A stretch of 64,000 nt of DNA, taken from the NCBI GenBank assembly GCA_963769765.1, contig CAVYNA010000005.1, positions 1-64,000 of the forward strand, in the 5' to 3' direction. The notes beneath the pieces were generated by a model that was not told where the DNA came from, ran no database searches, and saw only the letters and a program-made list of their open reading frames with translations. A program made the position numbers and the translations under genes. This DNA is from Bog-756 sp963769765. Its GTDB lineage: Bacteria; Actinomycetota; Acidimicrobiia; Acidimicrobiales; RAAP-2. This document shows positions 1 through 8,481 of the stretch, piece by piece; the first letter of the stretch is position 1; each line of letters begins with the position of its first letter.

Positions 1-476
1 GTCGGAGCGCTACTGCGCTTCCAACTTCAACGAGATTGCCCGGCCCGACGGGCTCGGGGTCTGGGGAAGAAGGCGGCGCCCAGCTCACCTTCTGCCTCGA
101 ATACGACCGGTCAACCGAGACCCTCGAGCGCCTGGAGAAGAAGCTCAAGAGTTACGAGGAACTCCAGATCGCCAGTGGCTACGCCTACTGGATCTTGTTC
201 GGCTTCGGGCACCCCCGCCGAGAAGCCGGTGCCCGAAGGGCCCTGGCAGAAGCCACCGTCCCGGTGGCCACGGCGGCCCTGGGGCCAACACAGCGGCCGA
301 ACGCGGCGATCTGGGCGCCCATCGGCTGCGACGGATGCCGGATGCGTCTGGCCGAACTGGCCGGCGTGCCGCATCCGCCAGAGTCCTACCGGCGGATCGA
401 GGAGACCCAGGGGCAGCAGCGCCGTACTGACGATCAGAGGCGTCGAGATCACCTCGGCCGGTACAATGAGGCGTGA
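1..476 (+). pseudogene. replication-relaxation family protein, 3' fragment with a frameshift
   Basis: The C-terminal part of a replication-relaxation (Replic_Relax) family protein, typical of actinobacterial integrated plasmids and conjugative elements. The gene is cut by the window start. Frame 2 from base 2 reads a typical ...ARPDGLGVW segment. The rest of the domain continues in frame 3 from about base 60, with EEGG..LTFCLEYDRSTE, a helical stretch around KKLKSYEEL, then WILFGFGHPRRE and a tail ending at 476. One base is therefore gained or lost near positions 53-62. The LEYDR-T-E motif is what I recognise in this family. The frame switch makes it look inactive, like its element neighbours downstream. 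Family assignment is from motif memory, not a search. Confidence 0.55.
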
Positions 477-634
477 TTCTCGATCAGAGGGCTGCCGGAC
501 GTGCGCATGCTCAAGGAGGAGGCGCCTATCCAATGCCGTGCCGGCGGGGTGACATCCCATACAGGGCTACGCAGAGAGGGAAATAAAAATGGCTGGATAC
601 TGAAGAAGCTGAATTTCAGGCGAGCGCTGGACGG

Positions 635-1069
635 GTGTGGGTTGCCCTGGTGACGGCGATCGGCGAACTTGGTTTTACCACACTGTCGTCTGACAAGACG
701 TCGGGGCTACTTTCATTCAACACCGGCCGTTCAATGAAGAGCTGGGCGGGTCAGGATCTCAATGCAACCGTCCTCTCAACTGGTGAAGGACAAAGCCGAA
801 TTGTGATTGGCGGCACCATCGCTCGAACCCAAGCTTTCGGCGGCTCTCAACTCGCCTCTTGGGGTGAGAAGAAGAAGCTTGCCGTCAAGGTGCTCGACAG
901 GGTACGAGAGTCCCTGCCATCCATTCCAGAGGCTGCCGATGATGCCACCGCTCACGACAATGGAGTCGGAATCGGCACTGAACTTGCTCATTTGGCATCG
1001 TTACATCAGAGCGGTGCCATCAGCGACGAGGAGTTTGCTTCGGCCAAGCGGCGGTTGCTGTCCACCTAA
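635..1069 (+). CDS. SHOCT-domain protein
   Basis: A protein of about 144 residues with a short C-terminal SHOCT-type helix pair (SGAISDEEFASAKRRLL), a motif common at the end of small actinobacterial membrane or oligomerising proteins. The first 100 residues form a compact soluble-looking domain I cannot name. The listed start is GTG at 635, but the frame stays open back to a stop at 584. The best-looking N-terminus (LDTEEAEFQASAGRVWVAL) would begin at a CTG at 593, or at the ATG at 589 if one base is missing, since that ATG frame stops after four codons. The start is therefore doubtful and the gene may be another frameshifted member of this decayed region. Confidence 0.5.
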   Translation: MWVALVTAIGELGFTTLSSDKTSGLLSFNTGRSMKSWAGQDLNATVLSTGEGQSRIVIGGTIARTQAFGGSQLASWGEKKKLAVKVLDRVRESLPSIPEAADDATAHDNGVGIGTELAHLASLHQSGAISDEEFASAKRRLLST

Positions 1070-1218
1070 CGTCGGGGTGCGATTCCCGCAACCAAGACGC
1101 TTTTACAATGACGAGTTATCGGATGTTCCAAATTGGACATCGCCTTCAAAATGAGAACGCACTGCCGGTAAGCTGGGGTGCTGTTCCCATTCAGCTCCAT
1201 AGAAAGAGTGTGACCTAT

Positions 1219-1365
1219 ATGCCAAAGTTGACGATTATCGAGAAGGACGGCGGATGGACATACCATCTCAGTGATCTCAGCGGCAACACAGAAGAAGGCC
1301 CTACTTACGAAAGTGAAGATGCCGCCCGGAGAGCAGGTGAAGACCACAACGCGGGAACCTGGTGA
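1219..1365 (+). CDS. small hypothetical protein
   Basis: A 48-residue reading frame starting at the ATG at 1219 (MPKLTIIEKDGGWTYHL) and ending DHNAGTW. The composition is protein-like, with alternating beta-type residues and an acidic ESEDAARRAGED helix. I see no recognisable family. The frame is open further upstream to 1108, but that extension has ordinary noncoding composition. A weak purine-rich patch (GAAAGAGTG) precedes the ATG. It lies in the accessory element among broken genes. Confidence 0.4.
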   Translation: MPKLTIIEKDGGWTYHLSDLSGNTEEGPTYESEDAARRAGEDHNAGTW

Positions 1366-1433
1366 ACAAATCGTAGGTCTCCGTATCTCCCTGGGCGCAC
1401 TCGACGCGTTGTTGGCTCGTTGTCACTCGGAGG

Positions 1434-1640
1434 TCTGGTTACACAACGCCAGTCGGATGGGGCTTTGCGGTTGGTCAGGTCGAAACCGGTGAGATCTCAG
1501 AATGCGGCACAGAGCTTATCGATGACCTTGCGACTAGCAACCCCCCAGACATCTTGTCCTCTGCCCTGGATATCAAGACGAGCGGTACTGTCGGTTGGTC
1601 CCGAGAGAACCGATACCCTGAGCCGAACGGGATGAGCTGA
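1434..1640 (+). pseudogene. remnant reading frame of unknown protein
   Basis: Frame 3 from about 1434 to a TGA at 1638-1640 reads a protein-like sequence (GWGFAVGQVETGEISECG, then DLATSNPPDILSSALDIKTSG and WSRENRYPEPNG) without any usable start codon. The stretch 1366-1862 otherwise holds no convincing gene. I read this as the C-terminal remnant of a lost or frameshifted gene of the element. I do not recognise the family. Confidence 0.3.
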
Positions 1641-1862
1641 AGTGGGTCTTCAAAATCAGATAGCGAGCCGCGTCGCTCGCCTCCTCTCAACCTTTCCAAT
1701 CGTCGAAGCCACCGAACGCAGTTTCTTGCTCAAGCCTCCTCCGTCGTCATCTGCAGCTCCACCGTTTTTGCTGACATGCGACGATCGTACTTTGAGTCGC
1801 TTGCCCCCTGACCTGATGTCTGGCTGGTGCAGGCAGATTTCGCGAGCACGAGCCGCAGCAGG

Positions 1863-2244
1863 TCAGCTCCTTTGGCCCCAACCCGGCATTGATGACGCGA
1901 GCCGCCTGCGCTGGGCTGAGCATCGCGCCACAGCGGCGAAGAGCGCCTCGTATGCGGAGGCGTAGTCGGGTTCGTCGCCGGATTCAAGGGCGGCGAAGAC
2001 TTCATAGAGGAGCCTTTCGTTCGCCAGTGCCAGAGCTTCCAGTCCGACGACGAGTTCGGAGAATGCCTCGGATGCGTCGGCGACAGGTCGAGCGCGGGGG
2101 TTCACCGACGGCCCTCGCCATAAGCCGAGCCTCGTACGCCCGCTGGCGACATGACGGCCTGCAGTAGCGAGCCAGAGGTCCCTGACTCCCCCGAGGCGGA
2201 AGCGCTCGGCCACACCACTCGCACGTCTGCGTATAACTTGTCAC
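1863..2244 (-). pseudogene. small Cys-rich DNA-binding-like protein, frameshifted
   Basis: On the minus strand the first part reads TCEWCGRALPPRGSQGPLARYC followed by CRQRAYEAR, a single zinc-knuckle-like CxxC...CxxxC pattern found in small proteins encoded near integrases and replication genes of actinobacterial elements. The frame then breaks. The continuation (RPVADASEAFSELVVGLEALALANERLLYEVF and so on) lies in another frame down to 1863. Removing one base from the run of five G on the plus strand at 2096-2100 restores a single frame of about 127 residues. This is direct evidence for a homopolymer frameshift. The function is unknown; DNA binding is inference from the Cys motif. Confidence 0.5.
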
Positions 2245-2283
2245 GTGAGGTATCGTTGCCTACTCCGCAAGGTCCCCCGCGAA

Positions 2284-2301
2284 CCGGGGGCCGACCCCCG
2301 G
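2284..2301. repeat. GC hairpin, possible terminator
   Basis: CCGGGGG at 2284-2290 and CCCCCGG at 2295-2301 form a perfect 7-bp stem around a CCGA loop. It lies between the minus-strand Cys-rich gene and the plus-strand genes leading to the recombinase. There is no T-run, so terminator function is uncertain. Confidence 0.35.
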
Positions 2302-2346
2302 CTCGGTCGGTCGGGGCGGTCTGAAGTGCCGCAATGGCCATGTCGC

Positions 2347-2365
2347 AAGATTTCTCAGAAATCTT
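2347..2365. repeat. perfect 19-bp palindrome
   Basis: AAGATTTCT, one central C at 2356, then AGAAATCTT. Both 9-base arms match perfectly, and the site is AT-rich in GC-rich surroundings. It lies in the 278-bp gap upstream of the small ORF and recombinase. It could be an operator for a dimeric repressor of the element or part of an attachment or resolution site. Confidence 0.45.
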
Positions 2366-2523
2366 CGCCAGACCCCTTGACTTCATGACGCGATGGAGCG
2401 TCAATGTCGGGCGGCGCGCTCCCGGTCGTGGGCTACCCATGGCTACCAACCACCCGATTCACCGTCACACCGGCCACACGGCCGCGTCGCCATCGTGCAC
2501 AAACGCGCCGTAAACGACCGGTC

Positions 2524-2649
2524 GTGCTGATGTCCCCGCATTATGTCGAGCTGGACGATGCCCACGAGCAGGCAGCCCTCGGGGCATTGGCCGACCTGTT
2601 GGCCCCGTGTCTGAAGCGTCCCACAACAGGCGAGGAGGAGTGCGCTTGA
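2524..2649 (+). CDS. small hypothetical protein upstream of recombinase
   Basis: About 41 residues, starting at GTG 2524 or ATG 2530 (MSPHYVELDDAHEQAALGAL), rich in acidic and helical residues and ending GEEECA. It lies 57 bp before the recombinase gene on the same strand. Small ORFs in this position are common in serine-recombinase elements and sometimes encode accessory or directionality proteins, but nothing in this one identifies its role. Confidence 0.4.
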   Translation: MLMSPHYVELDDAHEQAALGALADLLAPCLKRPTTGEEECA

Positions 2650-2706
2650 TTCTCCACGCAGCCGAGGTCTGCTCCGCCAGATGACCTCCTCCCCAGCGAA
2701 AGGAAC

Positions 2707-4226
2707 GTGCCGACGAGAGTGGCCACCTACACCCGCATCTCGACCGACGAGGACCATCAGCCCTACTCCCTCGAAGCTCAGGCCGAACGGCTGGGCAACT
2801 ACGTGGCCAGCCAGGACGGCTGGGAGCTGGTGCGGAGGTTCACCGACCAGGCTTCGGGGGCGACGACCGAACGGCCGGGCCTTCAGCGGGCACTCGCTGA
2901 AGCCAAGGCCGAGCGGTTTGATCTACTCCTCGTCTATCGGGTGGACCGCTTCGCCCGTTCGGTGCGGGGCCTGGCCCAGCTCCTCGAAGAGCTTGACGCC
3001 GGCGGGGTCGCGTTCCGTTCGGCCACCGAGCCTTTCGACACCACCACACCGGCGGGAAGGATGATGGTCCAGATGCTCGGGGTCTTCGCCGAGTTTGAGC
3101 GGGCCACCATTGTCGACCGGGTGATCGCGGGCATGGAGCGAAAGGCTGCCCGCGGAGGCTGGTGCGGAGGGTCGCGGCCCTTCGGCTACGAGCGATCCGG
3201 CAACCGGGTTCTTGGTACCCACCGAGAGCGAGGCGCCCCTGGTGCCGCTCATCTTCGACCGTTACGCACATAGCCGGGAAGGGGCGCGGTCGGTCGCCAA
3301 CTGGCTAAACGAGGCCGGACACCGCACCAAGGCGGGCAGCCCGTGGAGCCACACTTCGGTGCTGACCCTCCTGCGCAATCCGGTCTACGTCGGCCAGGTC
3401 TACTTCCGGGGAGCGCTGCACCCTGCACCGCACGAGCACCTGGTGAGCGTAAAACTGTTCGAACGGGTCCAGGCCATGCTGACCGAACGCGGGGAGGACT
3501 ACTCCAAACGTGCTTCAGCGACGTCGGACTACCTCTTGGCCGGGTTGATCATCTGCGAGCGCTGCGGGAAGCGATTCGTCGGGAACTCCGCTGTCGGGAA
3601 CCGCTACCGGTACCGCTACTACACGTGCGGGACGCGCCAGCGTTATGGCACCAAGCACTGCAACGCCGAGCGGCTCCCCGCCGACGAGATGGATTCTGCC
3701 GTGCTCGATGCCCTGCGCCGCACCTACGACCGCAGCGACCTCATCGAGCGGGCCGTACGGGGCACGAGAGCGGGCCGAGGGTATGCGGGACCAGCATAAG
3801 CATGAACTGGCCTTCACCGACACCGAGTCCGCCAAGGCCGAAGAGGCCATTGAGCGCTACCTCGGCGCCTTCGAGGCCGGAACGCTGTCAGAGGCCCAGT
3901 GTGGCGCCCGGCTGGCCAAGCTGGGCGCCAAGATCACTGACCTGCGCACCCGCCGGGAGAATCTGCTCGCAGCCATGGACCAGGCGTCGGCCGACGTGCC
4001 GAGTGACGCCGAGCTGTCGGCATTGCGTGCCCACATCGACGACGCGTTGGCCAACGGCGCAACTCCGGCCCGCAAGGCCCTGCTGCGGGCGCTCGTCCAC
4101 GAGGTGCGCGCCGAGAGCCGCGACAAGGTCGTGCCGTGGTTCCGCGTCCGTGGTGGCGAGCCGCAGAAGGTTCGCGGACTGGGTGGTTTGGCGCGCTCGG
4201 CAGGATTCGAACCTGCAACCTTCTGA
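2707..4226 (+). pseudogene. large serine recombinase (integrase), two frameshifts
   Basis: A site-specific large serine recombinase in three frames. Frame 1 (2707 to about 3213) holds the resolvase-type catalytic domain: YTRISTDEDHQPYSLEAQ with the nucleophile Ser in the first motif, YRVDRFARSVRGL, and the region ending FAEFERATIVDRV. Frame 2 (about 3214-3775) carries the recombinase domain (ANWLNEAGHRTKAG, LRNPVYVGQVYF) and a zinc ribbon (CERCGKRF, then YTCGTR.....C). Frame 3 (to 4226) carries a coiled-coil C-terminus. One-base shifts near 3211-3215 and 3765-3785 break the gene, so it is probably inactive. The last residues (RSAGFEPATF) are antisense translation of the tRNA-Arg gene, with a 35-bp overlap, which marks the element boundary. 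Confidence 0.8.
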
Positions 4227-4265
4227 TCCGTAGTCAGATGCTCTAGTCCGTTGAGCTACGAGCGC
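4192..4265 (-). tRNA. tRNA-Arg (anticodon ACG)
   Basis: The minus strand folds as a cloverleaf: acceptor GCGCTCG with CGAGCGC, D-stem GCTC/GAGC, anticodon stem TCTGA/TCAGA around loop CTACGGA (anticodon ACG, plus-strand CGT at 4229-4231), and T-arm GCAGG-TTCGAAT-CCTGC. The discriminator base is G and CCA is not encoded. The 3' half overlaps the recombinase gene on the opposite strand, as expected of an integration target. A possible -10 (TAGAGT, minus strand 4323-4318) lies upstream. Confidence 0.95.
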
Positions 4266-4523
4266 CGGGCACCGCGTTCCCGCAATCCTCACGGGGTGTC
4301 GACGCGGCGGAGCCCTCACTCTACTTGACCCCTGGGCTGGGACCTTCCCGGTCAGGACACGCCGAACGCACGACCAGACGTCATCTGACACGTCGTCAAA
4401 TACACTCGGGACCTCGCGACGCCGACAGCAAAGCCGCCAGCCGACGATCCGCTCGGCCCGAGGGCCGCCGAGCCGCTTCGAGCCGAACGAGAGACGCCGA
4501 ACGACGCCGAAGGACCGAGGACC

Positions 4524-5792
4524 ATTCCCCCAACGCCGCAGACCACGCACAGCGCTCCACTCGCCGGCATCCGGATCCTCGAGTGTTCGGCCCTCGGGCC
4601 GGCCGCGATCACGATGCCCCTCGTCGACCTCGGTGCCGAGGTCATCAAGGTCGAACCCCCGGCCGGCGACTACATCCGCGAGATGACCTGGCCGATCGTC
4701 GAAGGCGTCTCGTTGATGCATCTCCACATCAACCGGGGCAAGCGCAGCATCGTGATGGATCTTCGCCAGCCCGAGGACATCGCGATCTTCAAGGAGCTCG
4801 CGCGCAAGGCGGACGTCGTGGTCGAAGCGATGCGACCGGGTGGTCTCGCACGACGGGGCGTCGGCTACGACGATCTCAAACAGATCAATCCGCAGATCGT
4901 CTTCTGCACCATCTCCGGCTACGGCATGACCGGCCCGTACCGGAACCTGCCGGCCCACGGCATCGCCTTCGACACCTGGGCCGGCATCGTGTCGCCGCAG
5001 ATCGACGATGAGGGCTTCGCCTACCTTCCCGAACACGCCTCGATCGGTATCCACGCCGGGCCGCTCTTCGGCGCGCTCGGCATCCTCGCCGCGGTGCTCC
5101 GGGCGAAGGCGACCGGCGAAGGCTCATTCCTCGAGATCGCACAGTCCGACGCCGCGGCCGCCATGGACTGGTATCGCTCGGAGACCTGGCGGGCGTACGA
5201 GCGCCCCGAGTCCGAGGTCACCGGCAACAAAGCCGATGGCTACGAGCGCCGCGCGCCGGGCACGGCCGGGATGATCGAGGGTGTCCGCTACCAGGTCTAC
5301 GAGACCAGCGACGACCGATTCGTCCTCTTCATGGCCTCGGAACAAGCCTTCTGGAAGAACTTCTGCGCGGCCGTCGACCGCATGGACCTGTTCGATCGTT
5401 GGCCCGGATCGAAGTTCGCCGACCATGCCCGCAACAACACCGAGATGCGCCGCGAGCTGCGGGACATCTTCCGCACCAAGTCAGCGGCCGGGTGGATCGA
5501 GTTCGGCGTGGCTGAGGACGTTCCGATCGCGCCGGTCAACTCGCCGCGGACCATCGCCGAGGACCCGCAGTTCGCCGACCGCTTCCACTGGATCCCGAAG
5601 GAGCGGCTCGGTGCGGACGAGCTCCCGTCCCCGCTCAAGTTCGTGGGCGAGGAGCTGCCGACCCCCACCCATGCCCCGGCAGCCGGGCAGCACACCGAGG
5701 ACGTGCTCCGCGAGGTGCTCGGGTGGGACGACGCCCGCATCGCAGACGCCCGCACCAGGGGCGGCCTCGGCGGCGAACCGCCGACGACCTGA
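4524..5792 (+). CDS. CaiB/BaiF-type (class III) CoA-transferase
   Basis: A family III CoA-transferase, which moves CoA between acyl-CoAs and carboxylic acids through an aspartyl-CoA intermediate. Recognisable segments are PLAGIRILECSALGPAAITM, LVDLGAEVIKVEPP, NRGKRSIVMDL, FCTISGYGMTGPY and IAPVNSP. The conserved N-terminus (PLAGIRILE) begins before the first ATG at 4614, so 4614 is not the start. Between the in-frame stop at 4386 and 4614 there is no ATG, GTG or TTG. ATT at 4524, with AAGGA ending 9 bases upstream, is the best candidate start. Length would be 422 residues, normal for the family. Substrate is unknown. The acyl-CoA-linked DUF35/thiolase-like pair 1 kb downstream suggests fatty acid, steroid or aromatic acid breakdown. 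Confidence 0.85.
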   Translation: MPPTPQTTHSAPLAGIRILECSALGPAAITMPLVDLGAEVIKVEPPAGDYIREMTWPIVEGVSLMHLHINRGKRSIVMDLRQPEDIAIFKELARKADVVVEAMRPGGLARRGVGYDDLKQINPQIVFCTISGYGMTGPYRNLPAHGIAFDTWAGIVSPQIDDEGFAYLPEHASIGIHAGPLFGALGILAAVLRAKATGEGSFLEIAQSDAAAAMDWYRSETWRAYERPESEVTGNKADGYERRAPGTAGMIEGVRYQVYETSDDRFVLFMASEQAFWKNFCAAVDRMDLFDRWPGSKFADHARNNTEMRRELRDIFRTKSAAGWIEFGVAEDVPIAPVNSPRTIAEDPQFADRFHWIPKERLGADELPSPLKFVGEELPTPTHAPAAGQHTEDVLREVLGWDDARIADARTRGGLGGEPPTT

Positions 5793-5800
5793 CGCCCCGA

Positions 5801-6721
5801 TCAGCCGCCGGACGAACGCACAGCGAGTGCGTCGACCTCGGCCTTCTCCTCGGGGGCGAGTCGCCACGACCCCGCGGCGACGTTGACCGCGACCTGCTCG
5901 GGCCTGGTCGCTCCGGCGATGACCGAGGCCACCGGCGTGGTCGCCGCGAGCCACGCGAACGCGAGGTCGGTGATCGTGTGTCCGTGATCCGCTGCCCATG
6001 CGGAGAGCCGGTCGACGATGTCGAAGTTCTCGGCGGTGAGCGAGGCGTCGCCCCATGCGGCGAGTCGGGTGCCGGGTGCCGGCGGTTCGCCTCGAACGTA
6101 CTTGCCGGTCAGCACCCCCGAGGCGAGCGGGAAGAACGGGAGGTAGGCGATCCCGAGCCGCTCGCACTCGGGCAGCACCTCCGCCTCGTCGACGCGGTGG
6201 AGCAGGTTGTACTGGTTCTGAACGCAGACGAAGCGGGCGGCCCCCGGCGCGACGGCGGCCTCGGCCTCAACCAGCTGCTCGGCGGAGAAGTTGGAACAGC
6301 CGATCTCGCGGACCTTCCCTTCGGCCACGAGCTCGCCGAGGACACCGAGGGTGTCCGCGATCGGGGTCTCGGGGTCGGGGCGGTGGAGCTGATAGAGGTC
6401 GATGCGGTCCGTCCCGAGCTTCGCGAGGCTGCGCTCGACCGCGGTGCGCACGTACCCGGGTTCGGCGCCGCCGGTCCCACCCTCGATCGGGCTCGCGAAC
6501 TTCGTCGCGAGAACGACCTCGTCGCGGTGACGTCCGAGCGCGCGACCGAGGCGCGCCTCGCTCTCGCCGTACGAGTCCGCCGTGTCGAAGAGGGTGATGC
6601 CGGCCTCGAGGGCGGCGCTCACCACCGGGGCCACCGCAGGCTCCTCCATCATCAAACCGAAGTTGTTCGTGCCGAGGCCGACGAGCGACACCTCGAGCGA
6701 TCCGATCCGTCGTGTCTCCAT
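5801..6721 (-). CDS. aldo/keto reductase
   Basis: A 306-residue NADPH-dependent aldo/keto reductase of the YajO/Gfo-like TIM-barrel group. It carries the complete catalytic tetrad: Asp46 and Tyr51 in FDTADSYGES, Lys74 in LATKF and His113 in YQLHRPD. The late VASVIAGATRPEQV segment is the expected cofactor-binding region. It converges with the CoA-transferase, 8 bp apart, and diverges from the DUF35 gene. It acts in the cytosol, reducing aldehydes or ketones. The substrate cannot be read from the sequence. Confidence 0.88.
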   Translation of the reverse strand: METRRIGSLEVSLVGLGTNNFGLMMEEPAVAPVVSAALEAGITLFDTADSYGESEARLGRALGRHRDEVVLATKFASPIEGGTGGAEPGYVRTAVERSLAKLGTDRIDLYQLHRPDPETPIADTLGVLGELVAEGKVREIGCSNFSAEQLVEAEAAVAPGAARFVCVQNQYNLLHRVDEAEVLPECERLGIAYLPFFPLASGVLTGKYVRGEPPAPGTRLAAWGDASLTAENFDIVDRLSAWAADHGHTITDLAFAWLAATTPVASVIAGATRPEQVAVNVAAGSWRLAPEEKAEVDALAVRSSGG

Positions 6722-6817
6722 GCCGCATGACTAGCACGCCGTGCCGGGACGGCACACCGGGCCGACGCGGCCGGATCTGAGAGGACCGTGATCTGACGGT
6801 CCGTTAGGATCCGTCCC

Positions 6818-7291
6818 GTGTCTGGTCCCTCCGACTCTCCGGTCAAGTCCCGGGTGCCCGCGATCGAAGGGTGGTTCACCCTCGACGAGAAAGCCCCTGC
6901 GCTGCTCGGATCGCGGTGCACCTCGTGCGGCAACTTCGCCTTTCCGAAGGAGACCTTCTTCTGCCGGAACCCGGGCTGCGCGAGCGCGGAGTTCGCCGAG
7001 GTCGAGCTCAGTCGCTCCGGTTCGATCTGGTCGTACACGGACGCCTGCTACGAACCGCCGAAGCCCTACATCGCGGTCGATCCCTACGTCCCCTTCTCCA
7101 TTGCCGCGGTCGAGCTCGCCGCCGAACAGATGGTCGTGATGGGCCAGGTGGTCGCCGGGGTCGGCGTCACCGACCTCTCGGTCGGCACCGAGGTCGAGAT
7201 CGTTCTCGACACCCTCTACGAGGACGACGAGCACGAGTACCTGGTCTGGAAGTGGCGCCCGACCGACTCGTCGGTGGCCGCCGGTGCCTGA
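6818..7291 (+). CDS. DUF35 (zinc-ribbon plus OB-fold) acyl-CoA-associated protein
   Basis: A 157-residue protein with an N-terminal rubredoxin-like zinc ribbon (Cys34, Cys37, Cys49, Cys54) followed by an OB-fold (SGSIWSYTDACYEPPKPY onward). DUF35 proteins form complexes with thiolase-like lipid-transfer proteins or with acyl-CoA hydratases and are needed for their activity, for example ChsH2 with Ltp2 in mycobacterial sterol side-chain breakdown. The next gene is such a partner and overlaps this one by 8 bp, so the two are probably translationally coupled. The GTG start at 6818 has a TAGGAT -10-like hexamer ending 7 bases upstream, suggesting a leaderless transcript. Confidence 0.85.
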   Translation: MSGPSDSPVKSRVPAIEGWFTLDEKAPALLGSRCTSCGNFAFPKETFFCRNPGCASAEFAEVELSRSGSIWSYTDACYEPPKPYIAVDPYVPFSIAAVELAAEQMVVMGQVVAGVGVTDLSVGTEVEIVLDTLYEDDEHEYLVWKWRPTDSSVAAGA

Positions 7292-8480
7292 CTCCAAGCG
7301 GGTCGCCGTCCTCGGAGCCGGCATGCATCCCTGGGGCAAATGGGGACGGAACTTCGTCGAGTACGGCCTCGCCGCGGCGGGGGGAGCGCTCGAAGAGGCC
7401 GGCATGGCCTGGACGGACATCCAGTTCGTGGCCGGAGCGGACACGATCCGGAACGGCTACCCCGGTTTCGTGGCCGGGGCGACCTTCGCCCAGGCGCTCG
7501 GCTGGACCGGCGCCCGGGTCTCCTCGTCGTACGCGGCCTGCGCGTCCGGGGCCCAGGCCATCAACAGCGCACGTGCCCAGATCCTCGCCGGCCTCTGCGA
7601 CGTGGCCCTCGTGGTCGGAGCAGACACGACGCCCAAGGGGTTCTTCGCTCCGGTCGGGGGCGACCGCAAGGACGATCCGGACTGGCTGCGGTTCCACCTC
7701 CTGGGTGCGACCAATCCCACCTACTTCGCGCTCTACGCGCGTCGTCGGATGGAGCTGCACGGTGCGACCGAAGCCGACTTCGCCGCGGTCAAGGTCAAGA
7801 ACGCGCGTCACGGTCTCGACAACCCGTACGCCCGCTACCGCAAGGAGGTCACCGCTGAAGAGGTGCTCGCGTCGCCGATGGTGGCCGATCCGCTCCGCCT
7901 CCTCGAGATCTGCGCGACCTCCGACGGCGGCGCGGCCCTCGTGCTCTCGAGCGTGGAGTTCGCCAGGCGCCACGCGGGTGGCGACCTCGTGACGATCGAC
8001 GCGGTCTCGACCGTGACGCCGCGATTCCCACAGGCGGTCATCGAGATGCCCAACTTCTCGACCGACTCGGCGGCGACCGCCGACTCACTCGGGCCGACCT
8101 TCAAGCAGTCGGTCGCCCTCGCCGCCTACGAGGAAGCCGGCATCGCTCCAGACGACGTCGACCTCGCGGAGGTCTACGACCTCTCGTCCGCCCTCGAGCT
8201 CGACTGGTACGAGGACATCGGGCTCTGCAAGGAGGGCGAGGCCGAACGGATGCTCCGCGACGGGGACACAACGCTCGGCGGACGGGTGCCGGTCAATCCG
8301 AGCGGCGGGCTCTCGTGCTTCGGCGAGGCCATCCCCGCCCAGGCGATCGCCCAGGTCTGCGAGCTCGTGTGGCAGGTCCGGGGCCGGGCGACGGGCCGAC
8401 AGGTCGAGGGGGCGAAGGTCGGCATCACCGCCAACCAGGGACTCTTCGGCCACGGCTCCTCGGTCATCGTCTCGCGCTGA
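7284..8480 (+). CDS. thiolase-like acyl-CoA protein (Ltp2/SCP-x type)
   Basis: A 398-residue thiolase-fold protein of the lipid-transfer (SCP-x thiolase-like) group. Cys86 (YAACASGAQ) occupies the thiolase nucleophile position and NPSGG is at 338-342. The usual GHP motif after it is replaced by FGEAI (Glu348), and the C-terminal catalytic Cys-x-Gly is replaced by NQGLFGHG. This pattern fits the Ltp2-like retro-aldolases that work with a DUF35 subunit rather than true thiolases. It starts at GTG 7284 inside the DUF35 gene. The probable role is cleavage or transfer on a CoA-bound side chain in catabolism. Substrate is unknown. Confidence 0.82.
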   Translation: MPDSKRVAVLGAGMHPWGKWGRNFVEYGLAAAGGALEEAGMAWTDIQFVAGADTIRNGYPGFVAGATFAQALGWTGARVSSSYAACASGAQAINSARAQILAGLCDVALVVGADTTPKGFFAPVGGDRKDDPDWLRFHLLGATNPTYFALYARRRMELHGATEADFAAVKVKNARHGLDNPYARYRKEVTAEEVLASPMVADPLRLLEICATSDGGAALVLSSVEFARRHAGGDLVTIDAVSTVTPRFPQAVIEMPNFSTDSAATADSLGPTFKQSVALAAYEEAGIAPDDVDLAEVYDLSSALELDWYEDIGLCKEGEAERMLRDGDTTLGGRVPVNPSGGLSCFGEAIPAQAIAQVCELVWQVRGRATGRQVEGAKVGITANQGLFGHGSSVIVSR

Positions 8481-8481
8481 C

